In this document: positions 35,213-46,146 of the stretch, piece by piece
Numbering within the stretch: position 1 is the first letter of the stretch
Layout of the letters: every line of letters begins with the position of its first letter
NCBI GenBank assembly: GCA_013995675.1
Contig: VWRR01000007.1
Span: forward strand, 248,001-312,000
Origin: Cyanidiococcus yangmingshanensis
Taxonomy: Eukaryota > Rhodophyta > Bangiophyceae > Cyanidiales > Cyanidiaceae
Direction of reading: 5' to 3'
DNA length: 64,000 nucleotides
Notes under the pieces: generated by a model
The model's database searches: none
What the model saw: only the letters and a program-made list of their open reading frames with translations
Told to the model about the DNA's origin: nothing
Made by a program: the position numbers and the translations under genes

Positions 35213-38200
35213 ATGGGTGTCGCCTCGTTCTTTCGTTGGGTTGTGGCGCGGTACCCCAAAGCGCTGCAACCCGCTGTCGAGGAGGAGCCCATCACTGACC
35301 AGACAGAGCAAGAGTGCGGGAACTATTTGGAGGACAATCAGTTCCTTCACATTGACTGCACGCTGCCGAATCCAAACGGGGAAGAGTTTGCGAACCTCTA
35401 TCTAGACTTGAACGGAGTTGTGCATATGTGTACACATCCGGAAGATCGCCCGCCACCCGCAACGGAAGACGACATGTTTCAGGAAATATTTCGATACATA
35501 GACCGTATTGTTGCGCTGGTTAGGCCGCGTCGCCTTATCTATCTGGCGATCGACGGAGTGGCACCGAGAGCAAAAATCAACCAACAACGCAGTCGTCGCT
35601 TTCGTGCAGCCAGGGAGGCCCGTGAAAAAGAGGAGGAGGAGGAGAAACTGCGTGCTTTGTGGCGAGAGCAGGGCCTCAGAGTTCCTCCCAAGCCGAAAAG
35701 GCCTTTCGACAGCAACGTCATCACGCCGGGCACACCATTCATGGAGCGTCTCGCCGCAGCACTCGGTACATATGTGCGCGAACGCCTTCGATCGTGCGCA
35801 GCTTGGCGCTCTTTGGTCGTTATTTTGAGTGACGCTAGTGTCCCCGGTGAGGGAGAACACAAAATTGCAGAGTTCATTCGAACGCAGCGGGCACAACCGG
35901 GCTATGACAAGCAAACGAGTCACGTTCTCTACGGCCTCGATGCGGACTTGATCATGCTCGCGTTGGCGACGCATGAGCCCCATTTCTTCATTCTCCGTGA
36001 ACGCGTTTACTTTGACTATCGGGCAGACAAAGCGATGCACGCTGTAAAGAACATGAACGAACAGCATCATGGGCAGCATGAAGTGACGAACAAGGGGACG
36101 GGAACCATGTCAGTGAAGGCCCCAGACCGCCTCTCTTCGGCGTCGTCACGACCTTTTGATTTTTTTCGCATCGATCGGTTGCGGGAATACCTTGATGCAG
36201 AGTTTCGGGATGCGTTAGTAAATGGGTCGAGCAAGATTCCTGGAGACCTGCTCGACATTGAGCGGGTGATCGATGATTTTGTCTTTTTATGTTTCTTCGT
36301 CGGGAATGATTTTCTGCCGCATTTGCCATCGTTGGAAATTCGAGAAGGAGCCATCGACTTTCTGCTCGAGGTCTACAAGAGCAGTTTCGCCCGGGTGGGC
36401 CATCTGACAGATGGACACGGAGGCATCCATTTCGATCGAGTGCGAGAGATTCTCCGGGAGGTTGCACGCGTCGAAGACTATGTTTTTCAGGAACGAGCTC
36501 GCATGGCACGTTCATTCGCGAACCAGACGACGACGCTGCCGATGAAGGCATCAGAGACGCAGCATGCATCGATCCAGACGGCGAACGAGGACGTCAAGAA
36601 GCAGGGGAACCTGACATTGACAGCACCGAACGAGGAGCGGCGTCAAACAAAAGGTACTGAATCGAAGGAGGCTGGCAAGCACGTGATCTCGTCGCCATTA
36701 ACACTTCCGGGCACAGCCGAACGAGCGTCAAAGCTCTTGACAACAGAGCAGGATTCTGGACTCGGACTTGTACCGCTGCCACGAAAACATGTCAAAGAGA
36801 ATCGGGCAATCACCATGCGCAACTGGAAGCGACCTGAGAATGAGCGATCAAACGCGGCAGTTGTGGATACATCGCCGAGTGATGCGGCTGCATCCGCTAT
36901 TGGATCCATGACGAGCCACGAAATGGAGCAGGACGTGCCAGATGGAGTTGATGCATCCCCAACAGCAGTATCGGTTCAAGCAGCAGCTGTTGAAGCATCC
37001 GAATGGCAAAGTGAAGTGACAGCAAGCGGATCTGCATCAAAAATGCAAGGCGAGTCTGGGGATGATCTCCGAAGAAAACGGCGGCGTGTCCTCGATGATG
37101 ATGCTGGAAGCGATTCTGGTCAAATGCCAACAACCGATGTTACTGAACCAGGGGCAAAAAGCGTCGCGAATGATCTGGTTGGTCAGAGTCCTTTTCTCGC
37201 AGACTCGGCGACCTCTTTAGAAGCGAAATGCGCCAGTGGCTTGGATAGCCGCAGAGACCAGTCTCGAGGGCTTGTCGGAAATCTAAGGCAAGTCCATGGG
37301 CCCGCGGAACCCCAAGGAATCGCTCGTCTGGAGTCGCATGAATCTGTTCAGGATGTCGAACGCTGCCGATCATGAGCATGCAGTATCCGAATCAGAGGAT
37401 TCCGACGATGTTCTGGAAGAGGTTCTAGACCATTACATCGATGAAGAGGGCCGTCACTTTGAACAGGTTCTTCGCGAACGACTCAAGCGGCGCCAAGCTC
37501 AACCTGATACAAGCGCAGATTGCGTGCACTTGCACCTGCCAGGATGGAAAGAGCGCTACTACGGAAGCAAATTTCCTCATTGGCCAGCACTCGGTACTGA
37601 TGCTGGTTCGCGGGAGCTCAAGCGACTTTGCCACGCATACTGCGAAGGACTTTTATGGGTATTCCGCTACTATTATTCTGGATGTCCATCATGGGGATGG
37701 TTTTACCCCTATCACTACGCGCCATTTGCAAGTGACCTAGCCGAATATGCCTTCGATCAGGCCGACGCTATATTCGAGCGAGGCACCCCTTTCACACCCC
37801 TGGAGCAGCTTATGGCTGTTCTGCCTGCATCAAGTGGAGCTCAATGTCTTCCAACTGGCCTGTACAAGCTCATGGTTGATAAGCGCTCCCCAATTATCGA
37901 TTATTATCCCACGGATTTTGCGGTTGATTTAAATGGCAAAAAATTTGCCTGGCAAGGGGTTGTGCTTCTCCCGTTTGTCGATGAGCAACGCCTGCGCGCG
38001 GCCATGCGAACAGTCCTCCAGGATACACAGTTGATGGAACGCGAACGGGATCCCCAAAAACAGCAAATGCTGCGACGAGCAGACCCAGAGAAAGCTTTCG
38101 GCTCGGTGATACTCTTTGTCCATCGGGATTCGGAACTAGGCGGGCGTCTACGACAAGCACTTGCAGATGCCAAGAACGCAAGTATCGGGTTCAAACTGGA

Positions 38201-39203
38201 CGGTCGATTGAGTAATGGAGTGTTCGGTCGAGTCTTGCGACTCGAGGAGACTCGAGCACCCAGCGTGGACTCGGAGCCGTCCACAAGTGGACATGATGTC
38301 GTTGACTGCACTGGCGTCGAAGATGCAGTCATCTACGGTGTCTGGACGAATGCGAAACACATGCCTCATGTGCCACGACTCCTGCCGGGAACGAAACGAC
38401 CGCCACGGTCGCTGACTGATGCCGATTTGTACGCGCTTTTAGCCGGTCGAGCAGGGTGGAAATGCGCTCGCTTTGGTCTTCTAGGCCAGGCAGCAGAGAC
38501 AATACGGCGAAGACGCCTCGCTGAAAAGACGAATGCAGTGCCCGGCGCAGGTGCAATGATGGCTTCGGCGGGGATTTCAACCTCGTCATGGACAGGGCCA
38601 CAGAGCAACTGGAGCGGGCCATCATCCACATCGTCACCCTGGGCCTGGGGAAATGTTGGAGCGACCGATGTACTCGCGTCGAACGCCGATGGATCCGCGC
38701 CTTACCCATCCCATTGGTGGCAGAACCCTGCTGCAGCGGCAGGCGCAGGAGCAGCGACCACATTGGGACAAGGTTTCAGCTATCCGCCGCAGCATGGTGA
38801 GTCGAACCTCATGCAGCACTATCAACCGGCAGCGTACCATACCACTTCTGCTGCTGCTGCTGCTGCTGCAAGTGGTTATCCGATGAGCCAAGAAGCGATT
38901 CTGGCGGCCTATTACGGATATGCAGGCCCGTGGACATCGACGACGTCATGGGCGCCTGCGACGGGTGCGACAGCGCTGGGCACCGCGCCCGGCAACGGGT
39001 TCGACAGCCGGGCGCAGTCCTCGTACAGTAGCTGGGGTCCAGGTCAACCGGTCTGGGGCATCCAAGACCAAACACAGGTCATGTATCCGCCAACGTGGTC
39101 CCAGGCGGCTCCAGCGAACGACCCTGCAACGAGGCGAAACAGGCCTCGAGCTCGACGACATGACCAAAACAGGGGCGACTTGAGCAACTCGCGACCAAGA
39201 TAG
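35213..39203 (+). CDS. XRN2: 5'-3' exoribonuclease XRN2/RAT1 (composite over one +1 frame change)
   Basis: This nuclear 5'-3' exonuclease degrades the downstream RNA after poly(A) cleavage and drives transcription termination, acting after the CPSF complex whose large subunit is encoded at 21-27 kb. The N-terminus MGVASFFRWVVARYPK is the family signature. Catalytic acidic motifs are visible (LYLDLNGVVHMCTHP, LAIDGVAPRAKINQQRSRRF, DASVPGEGEHKIAEFI, YGLDADLIML, CFFVGNDFLPHLPSLEI). The first frame ends at 37375. The +1 frame carries the second conserved region (GWKERYYGSKF, then CEGLLWVFRYYYSGCPSW and YPYHYAPFASDL) to 39203. The change lies between 37.3 and 37.37 kb in a low-complexity acidic linker. 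The C-terminal 200 residues are rich in Trp, Tyr, Gly and Ala with an Ala8 tract. Confidence 0.9.
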
Positions 39204-39932
39204 GCACAGAAAGGACTCGATTCGTTTCAGAGGGTTCTGTTTTCTTCGCGGGCCTGCTCCCAACACTGGTGTGTGAGAAGCGACCGCGCCTCGCGTTCGT
39301 TCGTTGGTAACGAAAGCAGACGCAGGTCTGGTCATGAACGTTTCCAAGTGCAGCCGTGACTCACCAAAAGGAGCCACGACAGTTGCTTCGATTCCGTTTT
39401 ATCCCCGCATGGTCAGTATTACTCTGCAATGACGCAAAACGCTTGTAGGTCTGTAATCGAGGGCCAGTGCTATTCGAGCAGCGGCCAGCGTCACCATCGG
39501 TCGAGCGACGTCACTCCGACACTCTTCATAGAATGCTTCACGTTTATTGGCTTTGCTCAACAGCATATACTGTACTGCTTTCGAACTCCATACCAAGGCA
39601 TATGCAGACTCGTTCGTCTCCTGCTCTGTTGCGCGACCGATAAAGGTGGTTAGAACGGTTCCCCTGAAGGGCAACGGGAGTTTCTAGCGCCTGTCCGTAC
39701 CGTCCTGAGACCGTCTCGAGATTGCTTTCGACGCCAGCGTGAAACAAACGCTAGCAAACTGAAGCAACGAAATGTTTCTCGCTCCAGAGGACTATAAAGA
39801 AACACGACACTGAAAAGAGCTTGTGAAACTCTGAAGCTGGGCAAGAGCAGGCTATAGGGAGACCGTTCGCGTGAAGCAGTGTGACCTGCGGGAGCGTGAA
39901 CGGAACAGGTCACTGTCGCAGCACCCGGTTAC
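39204..39932. other. Spacer between XRN2 and the oxidoreductase gene
   Basis: Overlapping minus ORFs at 39544-39747 and 39399-39674 have coding-like composition (NLETVSGRYGQALETPVALQ; KAVQYMLLSKANKREAFYEE) and lie in frames related by +1. Neither begins with a clear ATG and no family was recognised. The rest shows nothing. Confidence 0.3.
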
Positions 39933-41608
39933 ATGTTTCTCAGCTTCAATCCGGATATATTCATGTTGAAAGGAAGAAGGACTCGACAAGATGATCGTCG
40001 TGGACTAGAGGAGCGTGCGTGTGGATCGAGGAATGTTGCTTCTCTGCGGCGGAAAGAGCGTCTGCGAGTGCTGTGCTGCCAGACGGAAGAGACCACTTGG
40101 CAGCAGAGCGTCCTACCGAGACTGGTGCTTGTTGGTGGCGGCCATGCGCACGCCCACGTCTTGCGTACACTCCTACCGCGACGAGAAGGTTTTTTTGGTA
40201 TTCTGATATCCATAGAGGAGCACGCGCTCTATTCTGGTATGCTCCCGGGCCGCATTGCGCAGCAGTACAGAGCCGATCAAACGCGAATCGACTTGGTTAG
40301 ACTAGCAGCCAGTTCTGGCTGGCTCTTCATTCGTGGTCGAGTTGCTGGCATTTACAGTCGGGAAAAGCGTCTCCAGGTTGAGATTACGGGACCAGACGCG
40401 AGCCCAATGGAACTGCGGCTGTATTACGATGTCTTGTCGGTGGATGTAGGGAGCGCAACGCGTTTTCCCTCGGGTTTGGAGGCCTATCAGCAGGAGTTTG
40501 TGATTAGCACAAGGCCAATTCTGAAATTGGAAGCTTTTATGGAACGGTTCATTCAAAAGTGTTGGAATATGGAGGCGAGCAGCACAGTACCACTGCGACT
40601 TCTCGTTATGGGAGGCGGGGCGGCAGGCGCTGAACTGACCTTTGCCCTTCAGCGGCGCTTCGAGTCTGTTGTTGGTCCCTCAGCAATACAGCTGTATTGG
40701 CTCGTTGCACGACCGAGCCCGTTACCTGCTCACGTACAGCGATTGGCTTGAGAGGCTTCTTCGGCAGCGAGGAGTGATGATTGTCATGTAGAGAACGACA
40801 AGAAATATCGCATCGAGTCAAGGCTCTCGACCGAGTCTCCGAAGAAACTCGATCCGCATTGCGAAGATGCCCCTGCGTCTGGTTCTCGCTTCGTACTTTC
40901 ATGGTCGGATGCCGTCGGGCGGTCCCACTGCTTGTCTGGCGACCTGCTTATCCTGGCGACCGGAGCGGCTGCCCCAGGCTGGCTTGCGACCTGCACCGAT
41001 CTCGCTGTGTCTGCAGACGGCTACTTGCGTGTTCGACCAACGCTGCAGAGTTTTACTTCAGACGATGTCTTCGCGGCCGGCGATTGCATCGCATGGGGAA
41101 ACGATAGCGAATCCTCCCTACCCAAGGCAGGCGTGTACGCAGTGCGACAGGCACCTGTGCTTGCCGACAACCTACGTCAGAGGTTGCGGATACTTGTACA
41201 GAGAGCGAAGGGCATCGCTTCCGAGGCTGCGAGACGACTCTGGGATGCGCGAGTTTCGGCCTCAGCAGCGCTATTTGAGCATTCTGAATACCGCCGATGG
41301 TCGCGGCATTGCGTACCGCGGCCAATGGATGGCGCTATGGTCGCTGGGTCTGGCACTGGAAGAACATGCTGGACCATCTTTGGATGGCTCGCTATCCGAG
41401 ACCTCACTTGAACGCGACTGCTGAACCTGAACACCTGCAACAGCACCGACCAAATCAGGGTCTGCAGTCGTCAGAGGTAGACAACTGTCTCCAAAAGGGC
41501 GTATCGTCACGCACAAGTCTTCGGGAACAAGCGAGATCGCCCTGGTGCTGCGTTTTTGTGGGGTATCGAACTCAACACCACGAAACGCATCATCACGCTT
41601 TGTGGTAA
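39933..41608 (+). CDS. FAD/NAD(P) oxidoreductase of the SelD-associated NDH-2-like family (composite; C-terminal end uncertain)
   Basis: After a leader starting MFLSFNPDIFMLKG comes LPRLVLVGGGHAHAHVLRTL, then HALYSGMLPGRIAQQY and YYDVLSVDVGSATRFPSG, the signature of the pyridine-nucleotide-disulfide oxidoreductases that occur as an N-terminal module of selenophosphate synthetase in some algae and bacteria. The NAD-binding motif LLVMGGGAAGAELTFAL and the closing motif LLILATGAAAPGWL with DDVFAAGDCIAW follow. Frame changes occur near 40.74 kb, between 40.74 and 40.8 kb (net +2), near 41.2 kb and near 41.32 kb. The family's C-terminal QQRYLSILNTADGRGIAYRG and GRWVWHWKNMLDHLWMARYP are found in the two later frames. 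No SelD domain follows. Frame changes are denser here than elsewhere, so a decaying gene is an alternative to sequence errors. Confidence 0.65.
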
Positions 41609-42170
41609 GCCAAGACATTGAAGATGAGGCAACCCGAGCCCTGGCCATGAAGCTCTGGCGGCAGTTCGAGACCTCGGATGAATGGCGACGCGAGCTCATT
41701 CATCTCGAGCAGCAATTCGGAATCTCGTGCAGAGTCACCTCGTGATGCACCGACCAATCTCAGCAAGTGCGCTTCTGTTCCACAAGTACATGATGAACGA
41801 CGCTGAAGCCTCCCACAAGACGAGCAGAGAGACACTGCCACGTGCGATCGATGACCAGCATCGATGGTCGTGCTCGCGGAACGCTCCACAACGATTGAAG
41901 CGTGTGCGTCATCACTTCGTTCCAGAAGCGTCACGGTGAAGACACGCTCAGTGCTTGTGTGTCCCATAAATCAAGCGCTTGCGAAAATGACGTGATACCC
42001 AGCTTCGTTCGCTCAGACAAATGAAGCGATTCGAATGCATCCGGCGCTTTGACAAGGCTTTGTGACTCGCGCAGTCGCCGTGCAACTTCTGAAGCAGAAG
42101 CACCAATTTGCCACAGCAAATCATTCACCTCGATCAAATCACCATTCTCTGCCTCTTCAGGTTAAACGGA
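41430..42170 (-). other. Coding-like region downstream of UBE2S, frame-broken, unidentified
   Basis: Just after the UBE2S stop, the minus strand shows an acidic, helical stretch (PEEAENGDLIEVNDLLWQIG) to 41931, then an ATG-led frame (41967-41593; ELLLEMNELASPFIRGLELP), then a third (KRDDAFRGVEFDTPQKRSTR). Codon content looks real, but a plus-strand frame over 41545-41745 (EATRALAMKLWRQFETSDEW) looks equally good, so the strand is not certain. A Med11-like helical subunit was considered for the first part and is not supported enough to name. Confidence 0.3.
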
Positions 42171-42174
42171 CATG

Positions 42175-42852
42175 TCAGAGACGCTTCAAACTTCGTCGCT
42201 TCTCGCGCAAACTGGCGTTCAGTGCATCCTTATTGCCCCGACCGAAGCTGCTCGGGCTCGACTGATGTTTGGCATTCGGTATGGCATTGCGCTCATAAGC
42301 GGGCCATGACTTGGGCTCGTCTTCATGGGACCCGGGCGCTGATCGAGCATCCAAGTCATGCATGCCGCTACTCCATTTCGATGCGTGTACCTCCGTCCAA
42401 ATCCGGGCTCGCGCAGCGAAGGAAGCATAGTCTTCGAGCAGCAATCGACCTGCCTCCTCATTTAAAGCACTCTCCGGGTTAGGATCGATCAGCAGACAGC
42501 GAATCACTGTCAGCACGTGGCGAATACCCAAGTGCGCCTCCCAGTCCCGTTTGAGCGTATTCACACAGATTTCCCCCTGTTCGCTAATATTGGGATGGAA
42601 GATCTTTGTGAGGAAAAACCCTTTCGGAGGCTGACACGGATAGTCTCCGGAAAGCACCAGTTTGACGCGAAAGGCACCCGACTCATAGGGCGTGTCCTCG
42701 GGACCGCTGATGACGGCGTGAATCTCCGTCAAAACGTCCTGGCTAGCGTCGTGCAGCAACGCCACGCCATGAACAGGGTCATCTCGCAAGCTCTGCACCT
42801 CTCGAAAAAGCTTCGTAATGACTCCAGGTGGTAGGTTCTCACTCAAGGACAT
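42175..42852 (-). CDS. UBE2S: Ubiquitin-conjugating enzyme E2 S (APC/C chain-elongating E2)
   Basis: UBE2S extends Lys11-linked ubiquitin chains on substrates of the anaphase-promoting complex. The 225-residue protein starts at ATG 42852 (MSLSENLPPGVITKLFREVQ), matching the human start MNSNVENLPPHIIRL; the open frame upstream begins only at 42921. The UBC fold is complete: GPEDTPYESGAFRVKLVL, HPN at 86-88, the active-site Cys96 in GEICVNTLKRDW, then LGIRHVLTVIRCLLIDPNPE and SALNEEAGRLLLEDYASFAA, which is nearly identical to animal UBE2S. A basic Lys/Arg tail ends in LKRL, close to the LRRL terminus with which human UBE2S binds APC2/APC4. The frame is unbroken. Confidence 0.95.
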   Translation of the reverse strand: MSLSENLPPGVITKLFREVQSLRDDPVHGVALLHDASQDVLTEIHAVISGPEDTPYESGAFRVKLVLSGDYPCQPPKGFFLTKIFHPNISEQGEICVNTLKRDWEAHLGIRHVLTVIRCLLIDPNPESALNEEAGRLLLEDYASFAARARIWTEVHASKWSSGMHDLDARSAPGSHEDEPKSWPAYERNAIPNAKHQSSPSSFGRGNKDALNASLREKRRSLKRL

Positions 42853-43975
42853 GGAGAGGAGAATGCAGGGAAAACAACAACCGCTTACTACAACAAGCTG
42901 TTCTGTCTCGCGTAGAGGCACGCCTAGACCACCAACGTTGACACGACCGTGAAAGTTACGGCCTCACCAAAGTCAGCTCGCTGACAACAATCCAATTCGT
43001 CCACAAAGCAATCGTCTAATTCTGTACCAGGCACCTTCAAAAAAGACGGACCTATTTCCAAGCGTAACGCAACAACGCTTCCTACAGACAATTGGCTGCG
43101 AGGCGACCGTTATCGTTCAGCGAACGCCATGGGCCAGTTCCAAGCCCTGTCGTTTCGGTGCTTGGCCCAATCGAATCCTGCTGGGGCGATGGTCGGCGTC
43201 AGCGGCGGGGTCGCCTCGGCGTCAACTGTAACCGCCGCCCTTGCGTGCGGCAGATCGATCGGTCACGATTCGCAATGCGTGACAGAGATCGTGACGGCGC
43301 TGCTGCTGGCGCGCTCTCGCTCGCGGGGTCGGGGCCCGAACCCCGTGCCATCGCTGGGCCAGATGGCGATAGGCGGCACCGCGAGGATACTGCGGGGCGC
43401 GAATATCATGATGATTGCATGGATAGATGGTGTCGAGTACTGCCAGGGATGGTGATGCGGCGCCTCACCGGTGATCTCATGCATGGCGCATGATCGTCGA
43501 TGGCGACCGGGCGTGCGCCAGCACGTTTGAATCAAGGCGGCGTCGGCATCGGCATGGGCGTTTGACTCGGGACGAACACGCTCATGCACGTGCTCTGGGG
43601 GAAAGTTCAGGGAATCGTTACACTGGGGCACTGGGCGGTAGCTATGTTTCTGGATGTTTTGCCCGCGCCTGAATCTAGAAATAAGCCGCTTGAACATTGC
43701 AAGGGTCTCTGCATCTATGGACAACGAATGGGGCGCTTGTAGCGGCGTTCATACCTCTTCGATCGCCTCGACGATGGCGCGAATCTAGGACCTGGCGCTG
43801 TCCGGCGGCGTCTGATTCCGCTCCTTGACAAGCCTTTACTGAGGTCACGTCGAGGACGCGTCCACGTGATCGCGAGCACAGTGTGTTGCCCGGCGTTCCG
43901 GAATTGCACATATCACCTCTTACCACAGTATGTTGAGAGGCGCTTCAACCGAGACCTTTCTTTGATCTGAGCTCG
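42853..43975. other. Divergent spacer, GC-rich in part
   Basis: This lies between the UBE2S and rhodanese genes, which are transcribed apart. 43.1-43.55 kb is GC-rich with several overlapping open frames and an imperfect palindrome (CGGGGTCGGGGCCCGAACCC, from about 43324). No domain or RNA gene was recognised. Confidence 0.4.
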
Positions 43976-44578
43976 ATGGCGTCTGGGAGTGCTGCGTCCT
44001 CGGAAGCTCGGTTGGACTCGCTGCTGCGCCACTACGAAGACGCGCAACGCGAGCAAGGAAATCCGACTCGGTGGTTACGCACTGAGGAACTAAAAGCATG
44101 TTTGGAAGATATTGATTCGGACGTCAAAATGATTCTTGTTGATGTTCGTGACGAAGCTGAACAACGGGTGTCTGTGCTCAAGGGGGCGCTCTCGCCTGCA
44201 CGGCTTGACGAGCTCCTCAAAAACACTGGTGCGCCGCCTGGGTACTCAACGTCCGACGAGATATCACGCGCAGAACTGGGACGGACCCTTCTGGTGCCGT
44301 ACTGCACCGCAGGTGTGCGCAGTGCGGCGTTTGGTTCGCGCCTCGCGGCCAAATATCCTGAGTGGGCGCCCTATATTCGCAACGGAGAAGGTATCGTCCG
44401 TGCAACCTACGTGATGCCAGAGTATATTGTCGATCCACTCACGGGCGTTGCTGTGCGTCGAGTTCATGTTTTTGGAGAGACATGGAACCTCGCGGCTCCA
44501 TCGTTTGAGACCGTCCAGTTCTCGCGGTGGCAGCGCCTGGCACGCGCGTGGAGCCACCTTTCCTCACAGCGTCCGTGA
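43976..44578 (+). CDS. Single-domain rhodanese-like protein
   Basis: A 200-residue protein starting at ATG 43976. Residues about 30-130 form a rhodanese-like fold (MILVDVRDEAEQRVSVLKGA) with an active-site loop YCTAGVRSAAFG whose Cys110 would carry the persulfide. The loop CTAGVRS fits the single-domain type that moves sulfane sulfur or acts as a redox or structural rhodanese rather than the CDC25-like type. An insertion of about 25 residues lies between the DVR motif and the Cys strand. The C-terminal 60 residues are family-unspecific. No clear transit peptide is seen, so cytosolic or peripheral location is a guess. The partner is unknown. Confidence 0.75.
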   Translation: MASGSAASSEARLDSLLRHYEDAQREQGNPTRWLRTEELKACLEDIDSDVKMILVDVRDEAEQRVSVLKGALSPARLDELLKNTGAPPGYSTSDEISRAELGRTLLVPYCTAGVRSAAFGSRLAAKYPEWAPYIRNGEGIVRATYVMPEYIVDPLTGVAVRRVHVFGETWNLAAPSFETVQFSRWQRLARAWSHLSSQRP

Positions 44579-44927
44579 GCGCGTCCGCGACCGGGGATGG
44601 CCCTGCCGCCTGGATAGTGCCGTCTGACTACGTTTGTACATGTAAATACGTTTTAGTACTATATCGTACAGGTTCTCAGGGATGATGCGTGGCTGATCTC
44701 GCGGTGTTCGTTCCGGCGATATCGGCGGCGGCCACGGCATCGATCATGGCACCTCGTTGGCATTTGAACGCAACACGAGCGGCGAAAGCGTCGCGTACCG
44801 TGGCCGCCGTCTACACCCCTGCGGACACGTTGCAGCGTCTGCGTATCCGCTGAAGCATCATTGGTCCTCGTTGTGGTTGCTCAGATTTGTGCCTCTGTTC
44901 TGAATAGATAGCGCATAAGAAAGTGTC
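44579..44927. other. Short spacer
   Basis: The spacer includes an AT-rich, TA-rich piece near 44.64-44.67 kb (TACATGTAAATACG) that could serve as 3'-end signal of the rhodanese gene. Nothing else was recognised. Confidence 0.4.
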
Positions 44928-45503
44928 ATGAACACCTCGATTGTTTTCAGTAGTTCGGCGGATGTTTTTGGTGTGGATGTCGCGTATACGTACAGGATAG
45001 ATGAGAAGACAAACTTTGTGCTGCGTGGTTTCGCAAACAAGGAAAAGCCAAAACCGTTCGATCGTCACGCCGGGGAGTATATTCGCGGCTCATTGGTTCA
45101 CCACTTCCGCACCGCCTCTGACTGGCCTGTGGACCTGAAACTGATCGCTTGGGCAGCACAGGGGAAGAACTTGGACCGCTGGGGTGCCAAAGCTGTTGCG
45201 GTCAAGACGCTCGAGGTGGACGAGGACACCCAAGCCGAGGCACGTCTGGTGCTATCGAATCGTCCGCTGGCAGAGAACCGCCATACCCTGTTGTACGGCT
45301 CATTGAAACGCACGTTTCGTATTGGAGAGGACGCGTGGCTCAGCGGAGTCCAATGCCGCACGGACGGTCGGTGCGTGATTGGCGTCAGGAACGGGATGCT
45401 CAGCGTACAAAAAGTCCTTTCCCAGGGTGGTGCGAACGGCGAACCCGGGGAGTGGCGTGCCAAGTATACCCTCAGTGGACAAGCGCCCAAACTCTTCTTC
45501 TGA
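44928..45503 (+). CDS. Candidate plastid outer-envelope beta-barrel, OEP21-like
   Basis: An ATG-led, unbroken 191-codon ORF with no hydrophobic helix and strongly alternating beta-strand composition (VFGVDVAYTYRIDEKTNFVL, YIRGSLVHHFRT, WRAKYTLSGQAPKLFF). It ends in two Phe, as outer-membrane barrel proteins often do. The N-terminal half resembles plant OEP21 in order and spacing (strand, TNF-type turn, VRG/LRG, then a strand with LIRHF/LVHHF), an anion and phosphate channel of the chloroplast outer envelope. The likeness is by eye and partial. No cleavable leader is expected for such a protein and none is seen. Confidence 0.4.
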   Translation: MNTSIVFSSSADVFGVDVAYTYRIDEKTNFVLRGFANKEKPKPFDRHAGEYIRGSLVHHFRTASDWPVDLKLIAWAAQGKNLDRWGAKAVAVKTLEVDEDTQAEARLVLSNRPLAENRHTLLYGSLKRTFRIGEDAWLSGVQCRTDGRCVIGVRNGMLSVQKVLSQGGANGEPGEWRAKYTLSGQAPKLFF

Positions 45504-46146
45504 GTGGCGTTTGCGGAAGGTTCGGTTTCGTGGTGGACGGACTATGTGTACGTGCCTCTCGCGCTTGTTGGTACTGATGCTGGCGCTGGAGCGTATCGAA
45601 CATAACCCTTTATTGATTCAACTGATAGGTCGAATTCCTTATTCTATGAAACGCAGCGTATGCGAGAGAAACCAGCTGCCGTCCGATGATGGTAAATCGT
45701 ATTCGATCCAGTGTCTCGTGTTGGCGGTCTACACACCCATGCAGATTCCCTCCTCGTTCTTTGCACTCCGGGTCAACGCAGATCAACGACCCGGGCCCCT
45801 TACCGGTCGCAACAAGTACTTGATAGAACGAAATCTGGCTGAGACCCCAGCAGTCGGTGTCCATGTTCGCAGGAGAGACTGCGACCCGCCACGGCACGCC
45901 GACGAGGCGCTGACGTTTTCGCGACCCGAGCGCATGAAAGGGCGTCGACGAAGCACGTCCGTTGAGCGCTCATACGCTGGGAGCGTGCAATGAGCACTGG
46001 TGCTTTTCACAAATACTTGTAAAGCTGATTCTACCCGCGTGCCGCAACTGGTTGGTTTCCTGGTCCAAGTTCAAGGCCAGTCCTTGCGCAGTCGCGAACC
46101 TGTAACGAACGCGTCCGTTGACGGTTGACTGGCCGTGCGGTGAACG
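45504..46146. other. Spacer upstream of the b561-CTR gene
   Basis: A minus frame over 45610-45900 has a coding-like look (MDTDCWGLSQISFYQVLVAT) but starts with GTG or an internal ATG and ends without any recognisable domain. The rest presumably holds the promoter of the copper-transporter fusion; no motif could be assigned. Confidence 0.3.

Noticed and set aside
43300-43360. tRNA gene suggested by GGTTCGGG-like sequence on the minus strand
   Set aside because: No acceptor, D or anticodon stems could be paired around it; it is part of a GC-rich imperfect palindrome.
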